From assembly GCA_022574595.1 (NCBI GenBank), contig JACZRS010000003.1:62001-126000 (forward strand): a stretch of 64,000 nt of DNA. Reading direction: 5' to 3'. This document shows positions 25,404 to 33,876 of the stretch, piece after piece. Source of the stretch: Planctomycetota bacterium. Its GTDB lineage: Bacteria; Planctomycetota; Phycisphaerae; Phycisphaerales; SM1A02. Each line of letters opens with the position of its first letter. Position 1 is the first letter of the stretch. The notes beneath the pieces were generated by a model. The model ran no database searches. It was not told the origin of the DNA and was given only the letters and a program-made list of their open reading frames with translations. The position numbers and the translations under genes are program-made.

Positions 25404-26315
25404 TTAGCCATACTTACTATTGAGTTTGTCTATCGCAGCTTTACACTTGGCAGTCGCGGCCCACGCATCCGGCCAAAAGCATAGATCAATGGTCCACCAA
25501 TCGTGAGGCAATGATTCTTTGGTAAGCGCCCCAACAACCTCGTCAAAATTAATAATACCCTCACCAAACGGAGGATGTGCGGAAGTCTCATCTTCACCTT
25601 GTGCATTTTTATGACAAGTGTTGTCCGAGTCGATGAGGTGAATGTGGTTTATTTTACCTGATAGCATACTGATAAACTCAAGCTGGCCGCCGGGTAGAAT
25701 TTCTTTCTCTCCTGGTTGTCTAGCACCTACGACAGCCACCATTTGGCCATGGCATGTATCATACATAACACCGAAGTTGTCTTTGTCTACTTTATCCAAG
25801 ACGCGCACAACATCGGTTGGTTTGTTAAAGGCAAAGCCGGGCTCAAACTCCCAGGTTATGTACAAACCGCGTTCCGCAGCAACATCGCAACAGGTTTTCC
25901 ATGTGTTAGTAACACGCGATAAAGCATTGTCATACCCAACTTCGTCAAGCATTGTTGGCGGCTGCACTGTATCGACACGAATTCCCTTAATAGCGAGATC
26001 CACACAAAAGTCTGCGTTCCTGGTGAATTCATTGATATATGCGGTCGGGTCATTGGTATTGATGAGTTTTTCACCCCAAAGATTTGCTGCCAATCCACTA
26101 AAAGCAAGACCGTATTGGTTAAGCAAGGCAACTACTTTTTCCCGCTGTGACTTTTCAGGTAGATCAGTTGGATTAGGATGAGGAGGAAACCCACCAAGCT
26201 CAACACCGTCGAAACCCAAATCTTTGAGCTTGCGACAAACCGTCTCGAAATCGATTGGGTCGCTTTCGTAGGGGCCGATCGTATAGGCCCATGAGCCGAT
26301 GGATATACGTTTCAT
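25404..26315 (-). CDS. Sugar phosphate isomerase/epimerase (TIM barrel)
   Basis: About 303 residues from the ATG at 26315, where AAGGA lies 6 bases upstream; the ORF opening at 26348 adds 11 unlikely residues. It is an AP_endonuc_2/xylose-isomerase-like barrel. Metal-ligand regions visible include LGFDGVELGGF, ITWEFEPGF, YDTCHGQ and HLIDSDNTCH. It lacks a signal, so it acts in the cytoplasm on a ketose or keto-sugar. In 3-keto-sugar pathways such barrels often work with a Gfo/Idh/MocA enzyme like the one downstream. Exact substrate unknown. Confidence 0.9.
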   Translation of the reverse strand: MKRISIGSWAYTIGPYESDPIDFETVCRKLKDLGFDGVELGGFPPHPNPTDLPEKSQREKVVALLNQYGLAFSGLAANLWGEKLINTNDPTAYINEFTRNADFCVDLAIKGIRVDTVQPPTMLDEVGYDNALSRVTNTWKTCCDVAAERGLYITWEFEPGFAFNKPTDVVRVLDKVDKDNFGVMYDTCHGQMVAVVGARQPGEKEILPGGQLEFISMLSGKINHIHLIDSDNTCHKNAQGEDETSAHPPFGEGIINFDEVVGALTKESLPHDWWTIDLCFWPDAWAATAKCKAAIDKLNSKYG

Positions 26316-26363
26316 GTTTCCTTCTTTCGTTGATAAGCAATGAAGCAATATACCAGGAATTGT

Positions 26364-27644
26364 TCATCGTTGCAGGTGATCGCCAATTTGCGGAGCATCT
26401 GGGTTCACTTCCGGGCCAAAGTAACGCAGTGTTACCAGCGGTTCACTCTGTGATGTATTTTCGTAATGTACTCCCTCTTGAGCAGCACTATGGGTGACGA
26501 AAACTTCATCTTGTGTCAATTCGTGGAAGCGAATTAGTGTCGGACACTCGAGACGAACTCCGTTGATCCTGCCCTCACCTTGGACAACTATGAGACTATA
26601 AGCTCCCTTGTCGCAAATTGTGCCGCTGGCACCAGGTTCGATCGTCAACTCTTTGGCCGTAAAGTATTGCTTCTGATTGATGCGACCATAGGTAATCCAT
26701 TTGTCAACGCAGGGGCTGTTTGGCTCAGTCTGATCGGTCGTGATCGGCTCCACATAGTGATTGTACTTGAAGTCGGGATCGACGTTGGCTTCCCAGTCTA
26801 ATTGATCGACGATGAAATCTAGATCGCTATGTTTATCATCAGGCATATCTTTAACCAGCAGCGACCAGGGGACCTCGCGTCCTTCTACAAGATTTTGGTA
26901 CATACCAAAGACATCCGAACCCCATTGTGGCTCATAGGTGCAAAGTGATCCGGGTGCGTGCAGAATACCCGGGCCCACGAGCCAACCGGTTCCCGGCCTA
27001 AGTCGATAAGCAGCCGATAGATCGAGGATATGGTTATCGCCTTTGTTCCAATCTTCCAGGCATTTGCGCAGCTGCGCGCGCGAAGTACCAGGCACTAATC
27101 CGAAAAATGTATATGGAAATCTGTTATCTATAGTATTGTGTTGTGGTGGGAAATAATACGCCTCCGGTTTACCTTCCTGGCCTACTAGCGCTGCCTGTTC
27201 ATCGCTTTGGTGCATGTGATGTGGGATCGGACCCATGTTGTCAAAGAACTTAGAGTAGACGGGCCATTTGTGATATTTATCCCAGATGGATTCGCCGATG
27301 ATCTCAGCCCCAAATTCTTCGATCACGTCACGCAGCAGCACTCGCTGATCTTCATGTATAACATAAGACAGACCCTCATCATGCACTCTGCCTTCATTGG
27401 CTGCTTCAGTCGTCGAGCCAAACCAGCGCTCATCAATTCCGCCTCGATCAAGGCCATAGGCGTACAGATCATCAGGATGCAACTTCAAGCGTCGACCTGG
27501 TTGTAGAAAAGATCGCGGCACCCAGCACGGAGCAAGACGCATAACGCCGTTTCCAGCTTCGATGGCGGCCTCGACCATCGGGCGTACATTCGTATCCACA
27601 GTACGAAGATCATTAACGGATCGTGAAATCTGACTTTTATACAT
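26364..27644 (-). CDS. Cupin-type class I mannose-6-phosphate-isomerase-like protein
   Basis: A 426-residue cytoplasmic protein. The centre carries a metal-binding cupin motif (PHHMHQSDEQ) and GPGILHAPG, with a second, weaker cupin at about 320-400 (IEPGASGTICDKGAYSLIVVQGEG), as in PMI-type double cupins. The N-terminus (VRPMVEAAIEAGNGVMRL) is not typical of PMI. Substrate unknown; a sugar isomerase acting between the two TIM-barrel genes is the likely role. The start overlaps the preceding gene by 8 bases, and the gene lies 48 bases upstream of the next one in the operon. Confidence 0.8.
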   Translation of the reverse strand: MYKSQISRSVNDLRTVDTNVRPMVEAAIEAGNGVMRLAPCWVPRSFLQPGRRLKLHPDDLYAYGLDRGGIDERWFGSTTEAANEGRVHDEGLSYVIHEDQRVLLRDVIEEFGAEIIGESIWDKYHKWPVYSKFFDNMGPIPHHMHQSDEQAALVGQEGKPEAYYFPPQHNTIDNRFPYTFFGLVPGTSRAQLRKCLEDWNKGDNHILDLSAAYRLRPGTGWLVGPGILHAPGSLCTYEPQWGSDVFGMYQNLVEGREVPWSLLVKDMPDDKHSDLDFIVDQLDWEANVDPDFKYNHYVEPITTDQTEPNSPCVDKWITYGRINQKQYFTAKELTIEPGASGTICDKGAYSLIVVQGEGRINGVRLECPTLIRFHELTQDEVFVTHSAAQEGVHYENTSQSEPLVTLRYFGPEVNPDAPQIGDHLQR

Positions 27645-28590
27645 CGCACATCAATACAGCACGGCGCAGCCCGATTAAGGGATCACCTGTTGGAATGAAT
27701 TCCTGCCCGACGTATCCCTCATAACCGAGTTCCAGCAACGTCTTCATGATATCTGGGTAGTTGATCTCCTGAGTCAAGTGGAGTTCACCTCGACCCGGAT
27801 TTCCAGCAGTATGTATGTGGCTGATGATATCGCTGTACTGCCTGATACGGCGAATCAAATCACCGTTCATAATCTGAACGTGATAAATATCGAACAGTAG
27901 CTTGACGTTCGGCATGTTGACGCGTTTGACGATATCTGCCACATAGTCCAGATCGTCGCCTTGGTATCCGGGGTGTCCCTTCATAGGGTGCGTATCATCG
28001 CGCGTATTGAGCATCTCGATGGAAATTGTAATATTATTCTTTATAGCGTATGACCCAAGTTCGCTGAGACCTTTGACGCAATTGTCTGCTCCTTCATCCA
28101 TGGAAATCTCGCCGCTGTTAGGATCATCTGCAACTCGGTACTTGTAGCCGGTGAAGGCAATCACTTGTTTACAAAGACCATTACTAGCAGAGCAATCGTC
28201 AATCATTTTCTTGGTGTTACCGATTACTTCATCGTGGTACGTGAGATTGTTTAGCCCCTTGAGGAATGGTGCACCGGACATGCCGTTCAGCGCGATCGCA
28301 CAAGTTAAACCATTTTCTCCAAGCAACGGCCAATCAGGCGGATCGACCAACTCAACACTCTTGTAGCCAAGTGCAACGGCGGCACGAACCGTATCCGCCA
28401 CGGTCCAACCAACGGCGTCGAAACACCAATGGGCGATGGACTGAGATATGTTGCCGCGCAAGGCTACTTCTTCTTCGTCCCAATGCAAAGGCGCGGCTAA
28501 GACCGGTAGAGCTGCCGATGCGGCACCCATTGCTGCTACGCCAAGCAAGTCTCGGCGTGAGAGGTTTGGTGGTTTTATTGGCTCGTGCAT
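27637..28590 (-). CDS. Hydroxypyruvate-isomerase-like TIM barrel with Tat signal
   Basis: About 317 residues from the ATG at 28590, with GGAAG 6 bases upstream. A Tat leader is clear: LSRRDLLGVAAMGAASAALP. The remainder is a Hyi-like xylose-isomerase barrel with LGYKSVELVD, ISIEMLNTRDD, LLFDIYHVQIMNG and GYVGQEF, retaining the Glu, Asp-His and Glu metal-ligand pattern. An exported sugar isomerase beside an exported oxidoreductase (20137) suggests that part of this pathway runs in the periplasm. It overlaps the cupin gene by 8 bases. Confidence 0.9.
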   Translation of the reverse strand: MHEPIKPPNLSRRDLLGVAAMGAASAALPVLAAPLHWDEEEVALRGNISQSIAHWCFDAVGWTVADTVRAAVALGYKSVELVDPPDWPLLGENGLTCAIALNGMSGAPFLKGLNNLTYHDEVIGNTKKMIDDCSASNGLCKQVIAFTGYKYRVADDPNSGEISMDEGADNCVKGLSELGSYAIKNNITISIEMLNTRDDTHPMKGHPGYQGDDLDYVADIVKRVNMPNVKLLFDIYHVQIMNGDLIRRIRQYSDIISHIHTAGNPGRGELHLTQEINYPDIMKTLLELGYEGYVGQEFIPTGDPLIGLRRAVLMCDV

Positions 28591-28651
28591 AAGACTTCCT
28601 TTGTTAATCAAGCATGTCGGTCATCGACACCCGCGCCGTAGTAGGCGGCTT

Positions 28652-31600
28652 TCATGAGGTCATTTTACGCTGAAATTTTGCACTAAAACGACTCGTAATA
28701 AATATCAGCACCAGAAGGCCCACGATAACGCTGCCGGTGATCATGTAAATGGTTTTGGGGTTCACGATGGTAATTTCAGGTGCATTTGGATTATTGTTTG
28801 ATGCAAGAATCCGATCCCGCGAAAGTGGGTAATCACGAGACAGCGTCTCTACCAAAAATGACGCTTGGCTTTGCGGCTTTAGTTGTCGTGCTTGACGAAC
28901 ATCATCGATTGCAATCGCTGGCGCGTAGTTACCCCAACTCTGACGAATGTACGAAAGTACATCGACAATTTGTTCATCATCAAGATTCGCACCCAGCGGT
29001 TCCATGACGGAGTTGAACTGCTGGCCTTGCGAAAGGCTCAGTTTACCATAGAGGCCGTGGATCACAATTGCTGCAGCGCGACGGGGGGCTCCCAACACCC
29101 AAGGCGAACGGTCTAGCGGCGGGAAGCCTTCTTCACCGCGGCCATCCACACCATGACAGCGCACGCAGCCGTTGATCTCATCGAAGTAGATTGCTCGGCC
29201 CAAATCAAGCTGTGTATCGCTGACTGGCTCGACATGGTAATTGTCAAATCCTTGGGGCCACTGTGTTGTGTGAATCATATTCATAGCCCGTAATGCCGCC
29301 ATTGCCGTGCCATGTTCCTGATTGAATTCGTGGAGTCCCTTTTCACTCACTGCATCGATACGCTGGGCCAACCATGTAAATAGCTCAGTGTCGTCAGTCC
29401 AATATCTAACAACCTGCTCAATGGCTTGCCTTGAATCGACCAAGCCTTTATCTATGGACTGTCGCAGTTGCGTGATGATGCTATCTGGCACTTGCTCGGG
29501 AGTCAGGAATTTCAATACCTCAGTAGTAAGTGTTGGATTCGTCCCGACTAATTTCGCGTTTTCGGGTGCAATCCGCATCAAGGCTGCTATCGCAAGCGAT
29601 TTCATTTGTATATTTTCACTTGATGCTGCACGCTTTAGTGCATCATCTGCAGTGGATAGATCCTGTGCTGTCATATCTAATAGAAGTGGGGCGATGGCGG
29701 CTATGGCGTTATTGATTTGCCTGGCCGCAATCAATTCAGCAACGAGTAGTTGTGCAGGTGAAGTAGTGCTATCGCTTGCGAGAAAAGTAAGCGCTTCAAC
29801 GCGCTTATTCTGCGGTATGTCACTGCGTAGAAGCATAACGCTGGCTAGGATTTCGTCGAGTGGCTGTGAAAGCAAGTCATCAACTTCTGTGCGTTCCAGT
29901 CGCAAACGCTTGACGATCTCGGATTGTGGTTCCCCATATTTTGCCAAATACGCGAGTGTTTCCTGAAGCACAATGCGAAGACCTTCATCCATTACAAGTT
30001 CTGCTGCAACCGCAGCAACTGAAGCCCCGGAAATTCCCGGATAAAACCCACATGCCAATACACCTTCAAGACGGACGCGCATGTCTTCATCTTCAACAGC
30101 AAGTTGCAGCAGGGGCAGAGCCGAATCTGCGTTAATAACGTGCTGCTCAAGCCAATGTCGCAGAACACGAACGGCTCCGGCTCGTGTTCGTGGCTCGGCA
30201 AGCGTTGCAACTTGATACGCTAACTCCAAATCCACACGGCCATGTGCCTGGTGGATCCACAGGGCTTCGAGCATAAGTCGATCATGAAGCGGATCCGAGT
30301 TGTCGAGTTGGGCCATCCATTTTATCAGTGCAGGGAATAATTCCGAGGCCGCAGTAGTCTGTAATCGACGACGAGCAATCTGCCGGGTGTTACGCTCAGG
30401 CAGGCGCAGAAGCTCTAACAATTCAACGACTGTTGTACCTTCGATTGTTGGCGGCGAAACCAATGGACGTTGGGTGTGATAGATTCGCCAGATTCGCCCA
30501 TGCGTGTGGTCTCGTCTGGGATCGCGCACCGAGTACTGCATGTGCCCAACTAACGGATTGCACCAGTCGGCGATGTACAGCGCTCCATCCGGACCAATCT
30601 CCATTGCAACCGGACGAAAGTTGGTATCTGTAGATTGCAACAGATCCTGCGGCATGGCCTCGGCAGTCCAGGCTGAATCGACTAAGGCGGTTTGGCTCCA
30701 ACGCGTGCCGTGAAACCCAATACTTTGATTGACCAGAAACGAATCTTGCACATCATCAGGAAAATGCCGACTGGATATAAGCTCGCAGCCAGCCGTCGGC
30801 CTTCCGCGATTTAGGAAGCGACCAACTCGTTTGGGTTTGTTGGGATATTCATAAGGCATAATCACGTGCGAAAAGGAATAGTTGTCGCCGCCCGAAGCGT
30901 CAGCCAGCACACTTTGGCCGTAGTCATCGAAAGCGTGCCCCCAAGGATTTGAGAAGTTGCAATGCGACATCACTTGCAAATGTTGTGTGCGCGGATCGTA
31001 GCGCCAAACTGCAGCTCCATTGGTGCGCTTCGTACCGTAAGGCGTTTCAACATTCGATTTGGTGAAGACGCCTTCGTGGAAGAGGATACCGCCGTTGGGG
31101 TCCCACTCGAAAGCACTGATTTGATGGTGCGAGTCCGGCATACCGAAACCGCTGGCAACGATCTCACGTCGGTCGGCACGATCATCACCATTAGTGTCAG
31201 TGAACTTCCAAAGATCAGGCGCTTGACCGATGTAAACTGCATCGGTATCGATGGCAAAACCTGTGGGGATATATAATTGATCGGCAAATATGATGCGCTT
31301 GTCAGCCTTACCATCGCCATCGGTATCTTCGATAATCAAAAGTTTACAACGTGGAGCTTCACCCGGCATAAGATGAGGATATGTTGGGGTACACAAAACC
31401 CACAGTCGGCCACGCGCATCGAAAGTCATGGCTAAGGGGTTTTGCAATTCCTCAAAATCCTGCTCCGATGCAAAACAATCGATCGAGTACCCATCCGCAA
31501 GTGTAAAGCTCTTAGCGAACTCCTCAGGTGAGAGAATATTCAGATCGCCCAGTGAATTCTCATTTCCCTTGGCTTTTACTGCGGAAGCATCCCATGTATC

Positions 31601-32623
31601 CTCAGGCAAATCTTGTGATGTTGGTATATTTTCCCAAACAGCTGGCCCCTTGGGGGCAGATGCAAAAAGTTCGTTGAGAGTTGGAAGATCCATCTCCCAA
31701 ATTGCCCGTTCACGCGCCTCGATCATTCGCAGAAGTTGCTCCCTTTCAGCTGGGAAGTTCACAACTCCATAGGGTTTGTGTCTACGCCCGAAGACGTATT
31801 CGGTGTTGGTAGGACGATAGAACATCTTGTGGTGATAGTGCTTGTCATATGCCAATCGTCGAAGCTTTGTGGCTGAAGTGGGTGCTTTATCTCTCCTTGC
31901 TGTGGATTCCATCCATCTAAGCTGAACTGCGATTTCCTGGACGAGATGAAAATACCCAAGCTCGTTGGGGTGGATGCCATTGGATGTAAGTTGAGGGATC
32001 TCTCGTTGATACAAACCCGATGAAGGCTCAAACAAGTCGATAAAACGAACATCATGTGCCTGCGCGGCCCGCTGCATTACCTGGACATACTGACCGAGCA
32101 TGTTGTTGCGTTCTTTCAAATCCCGACCTGTGAGCATCGGCGTGCCTAGATCCTCGTGGGTAATGGGGGAGATGAGAACCAATTTCGGCGGCGCAGTACC
32201 GTTGTATGAGGTACTGGCAAACCTGGTGAGCTGATCATCGAGTTGCTTTTCAAATGCGCCAAGACCAGACGCTCCCTTAAACGATTCACTCATTCCAAAG
32301 CTCATGACAATGACATCAGCCTCGTAACTGGTGAGGTGATCTTCCATCGTCGGCACATTCATTTCGCGCGGGCGAAGTGCAACTTCATCAGCAGACCATG
32401 GCACGTTACGAATAACCAGTTGATGATTTGGATGGGACGCGTAGGCTAGCGCATCGAAGTAACCGCTTAATGCCATGCGTTCTGCAAAAGTATTACCAAT
32501 GATGACGATGTGATCGTTCGGCTCGAGCGTAAACCGCTTGTCGGGATCGGCCGAGGCAGCAGTAGGCAACATCAATGACACGAAGATTACTAGAAGATAT
32601 TTCAGTGGAATCCTGCGCATCAT
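28652..32623 (-). CDS. PVC-type CxxCH protein with N-terminal SGNH-like domain and C-terminal anchor
   Basis: About 1323 residues from the ATG at 32623 (GGAGA 5 bases upstream; 32656 is in frame but adds a poor leader). Order: signal peptide; SGNH/GDSL-like domain (about 25-235) in which GDS is replaced by GNT and the final DxxH by NGIH, so hydrolase activity is doubtful; a dehydrogenase-like beta-propeller (about 370-740) with DSHHQISAFEWDPNGG; a HEAT region (about 770-1100); cytochrome c with GCVRCHGVDGRGEEG (Cys1153, Cys1156, His1157); and a C-terminal membrane helix (MITGSVIVGLLVLIFI). It is likely anchored and passes electrons from sugar oxidation to the respiratory chain. Confidence 0.9.
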   Translation of the reverse strand: MMRRIPLKYLLVIFVSLMLPTAASADPDKRFTLEPNDHIVIIGNTFAERMALSGYFDALAYASHPNHQLVIRNVPWSADEVALRPREMNVPTMEDHLTSYEADVIVMSFGMSESFKGASGLGAFEKQLDDQLTRFASTSYNGTAPPKLVLISPITHEDLGTPMLTGRDLKERNNMLGQYVQVMQRAAQAHDVRFIDLFEPSSGLYQREIPQLTSNGIHPNELGYFHLVQEIAVQLRWMESTARRDKAPTSATKLRRLAYDKHYHHKMFYRPTNTEYVFGRRHKPYGVVNFPAEREQLLRMIEARERAIWEMDLPTLNELFASAPKGPAVWENIPTSQDLPEDTWDASAVKAKGNENSLGDLNILSPEEFAKSFTLADGYSIDCFASEQDFEELQNPLAMTFDARGRLWVLCTPTYPHLMPGEAPRCKLLIIEDTDGDGKADKRIIFADQLYIPTGFAIDTDAVYIGQAPDLWKFTDTNGDDRADRREIVASGFGMPDSHHQISAFEWDPNGGILFHEGVFTKSNVETPYGTKRTNGAAVWRYDPRTQHLQVMSHCNFSNPWGHAFDDYGQSVLADASGGDNYSFSHVIMPYEYPNKPKRVGRFLNRGRPTAGCELISSRHFPDDVQDSFLVNQSIGFHGTRWSQTALVDSAWTAEAMPQDLLQSTDTNFRPVAMEIGPDGALYIADWCNPLVGHMQYSVRDPRRDHTHGRIWRIYHTQRPLVSPPTIEGTTVVELLELLRLPERNTRQIARRRLQTTAASELFPALIKWMAQLDNSDPLHDRLMLEALWIHQAHGRVDLELAYQVATLAEPRTRAGAVRVLRHWLEQHVINADSALPLLQLAVEDEDMRVRLEGVLACGFYPGISGASVAAVAAELVMDEGLRIVLQETLAYLAKYGEPQSEIVKRLRLERTEVDDLLSQPLDEILASVMLLRSDIPQNKRVEALTFLASDSTTSPAQLLVAELIAARQINNAIAAIAPLLLDMTAQDLSTADDALKRAASSENIQMKSLAIAALMRIAPENAKLVGTNPTLTTEVLKFLTPEQVPDSIITQLRQSIDKGLVDSRQAIEQVVRYWTDDTELFTWLAQRIDAVSEKGLHEFNQEHGTAMAALRAMNMIHTTQWPQGFDNYHVEPVSDTQLDLGRAIYFDEINGCVRCHGVDGRGEEGFPPLDRSPWVLGAPRRAAAIVIHGLYGKLSLSQGQQFNSVMEPLGANLDDEQIVDVLSYIRQSWGNYAPAIAIDDVRQARQLKPQSQASFLVETLSRDYPLSRDRILASNNNPNAPEITIVNPKTIYMITGSVIVGLLVLIFITSRFSAKFQRKMTS

Positions 32624-32659
32624 AATTCTCCGGCCTTGGCGAGCAAATACATCCATTGG

Positions 32660-33724
32660 CTATGGGGTGTCCTTCGCCTTAATCGCATGATCGGCGGGTC
32701 GAACGCCTTGACGATGTTTAGCGAAACCGAAATCGATCGGCTTAAACGTACCGACGATACGAACGTCTGCTCCAGCTTGCGGCAATTTCTCTTCCAAACT
32801 GAGCGCCCAGTACACAGCATTCACGATCATACGCCGCGTCCCTTCGGCCAGCAGATCGGTAGCGGCACCCATAGTTGTAGTAAAAACTCGCCCACGCTTA
32901 CCATCAACTACTTGGTATGTTTTTGTCCATCCGATAGGCATCATTGGTGTGTTTTTCTCGCCCGTTACAGGTTCATCATCGGGTGACATTCCTGCCAGTA
33001 CCTGTCCAAGGACGATAGGTTGTGCATCACCTGCAAGAGGCAAACGTACACCATAAACATCGGTTGGCCCCCAAATTGTCTTTTCACTAATGCCGCGCAC
33101 TATTGCGTGATCTCTTTGATCTTCAACCACAATTCCTCTAGTGCTTTCGTGGCCGTGATGGCCGTGATGGTTGATCCAAGTTTCCCCTAGAATTTGCCGA
33201 CCAAAACCCTGTTCGAACTTAGGATCGGCAGAATTCCAATTGTAATGTTGATATGTCGAACTTGAGTTAAGTGCGAAGGCATGTGTTGCCGTTCGCATTC
33301 CGATGATTGGCTTACCCTCTTTCAAATACTGGTCGATATACGCCATCTGCTCATCGGGAAGATCACGGAATCGTGTAGCGATGATGACCAAGTCAGCCGT
33401 GGCTAGTGATTCTAATCCGGGGATGTTGTGCCGATTTTCCGGATTTATAATGCCGGTTTTTTCGTCAATGGCAAACAGCACCGTGCATGTGAAGCCATGC
33501 CGTGTCGCCAGAATCTTACCGAGCTGTGGAAGAGCTTCCTCGGAACGGTACTCTTCATCGCCACTGATTAGTACGATATGCAAATCCTTGCCGGGTCCAT
33601 CTTGACCATCGTATGTGACCCACAAGTCATGCGGTTGGTTCATTGAAGCAGCGGTTAATGGTATTAACATTGCGACAGCCAGAAGTTTGGCGAAACGTGT
33701 AAGTCCCATGATAGTGCTTTCCAT
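32660..33724 (-). CDS. ThuA-like domain protein, exported
   Basis: About 354 residues from the ATG at 33724 (GGGGGTG ahead); a start at 33709 (MGLTRFAK) is also plausible. A signal peptide (about 5-28) is followed by a ThuA/class-I-glutamine-amidotransferase-like fold: VLISGDEEYRSEEALPQLGK, DLVIIATRFRDLPDEQM, GKPIIGMRTATHAF and GRVFTTTMGAATDL. The nucleophile position of amidotransferases is MRT here rather than GxCxG, as in other ThuA members. These proteins accompany trehalose and keto-sugar pathways. It is the first gene of the minus-strand operon, 36 bases before the CxxCH protein. Confidence 0.88.
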   Translation of the reverse strand: MESTIMGLTRFAKLLAVAMLIPLTAASMNQPHDLWVTYDGQDGPGKDLHIVLISGDEEYRSEEALPQLGKILATRHGFTCTVLFAIDEKTGIINPENRHNIPGLESLATADLVIIATRFRDLPDEQMAYIDQYLKEGKPIIGMRTATHAFALNSSSTYQHYNWNSADPKFEQGFGRQILGETWINHHGHHGHESTRGIVVEDQRDHAIVRGISEKTIWGPTDVYGVRLPLAGDAQPIVLGQVLAGMSPDDEPVTGEKNTPMMPIGWTKTYQVVDGKRGRVFTTTMGAATDLLAEGTRRMIVNAVYWALSLEEKLPQAGADVRIVGTFKPIDFGFAKHRQGVRPADHAIKAKDTP

Positions 33725-33876
33725 ATTCACCCCCAGCTGATGCATTTAGAGGCTGATCCACTTCACATTTGAAGCGATAATCGCAACGCGCATAGTAACA
33801 GAGGCTGGATCGCATGCAAGCTTGTACTCACATTGATACCGGTTGAATTTGTGCTGTAATAATACTGATCTGAAAC

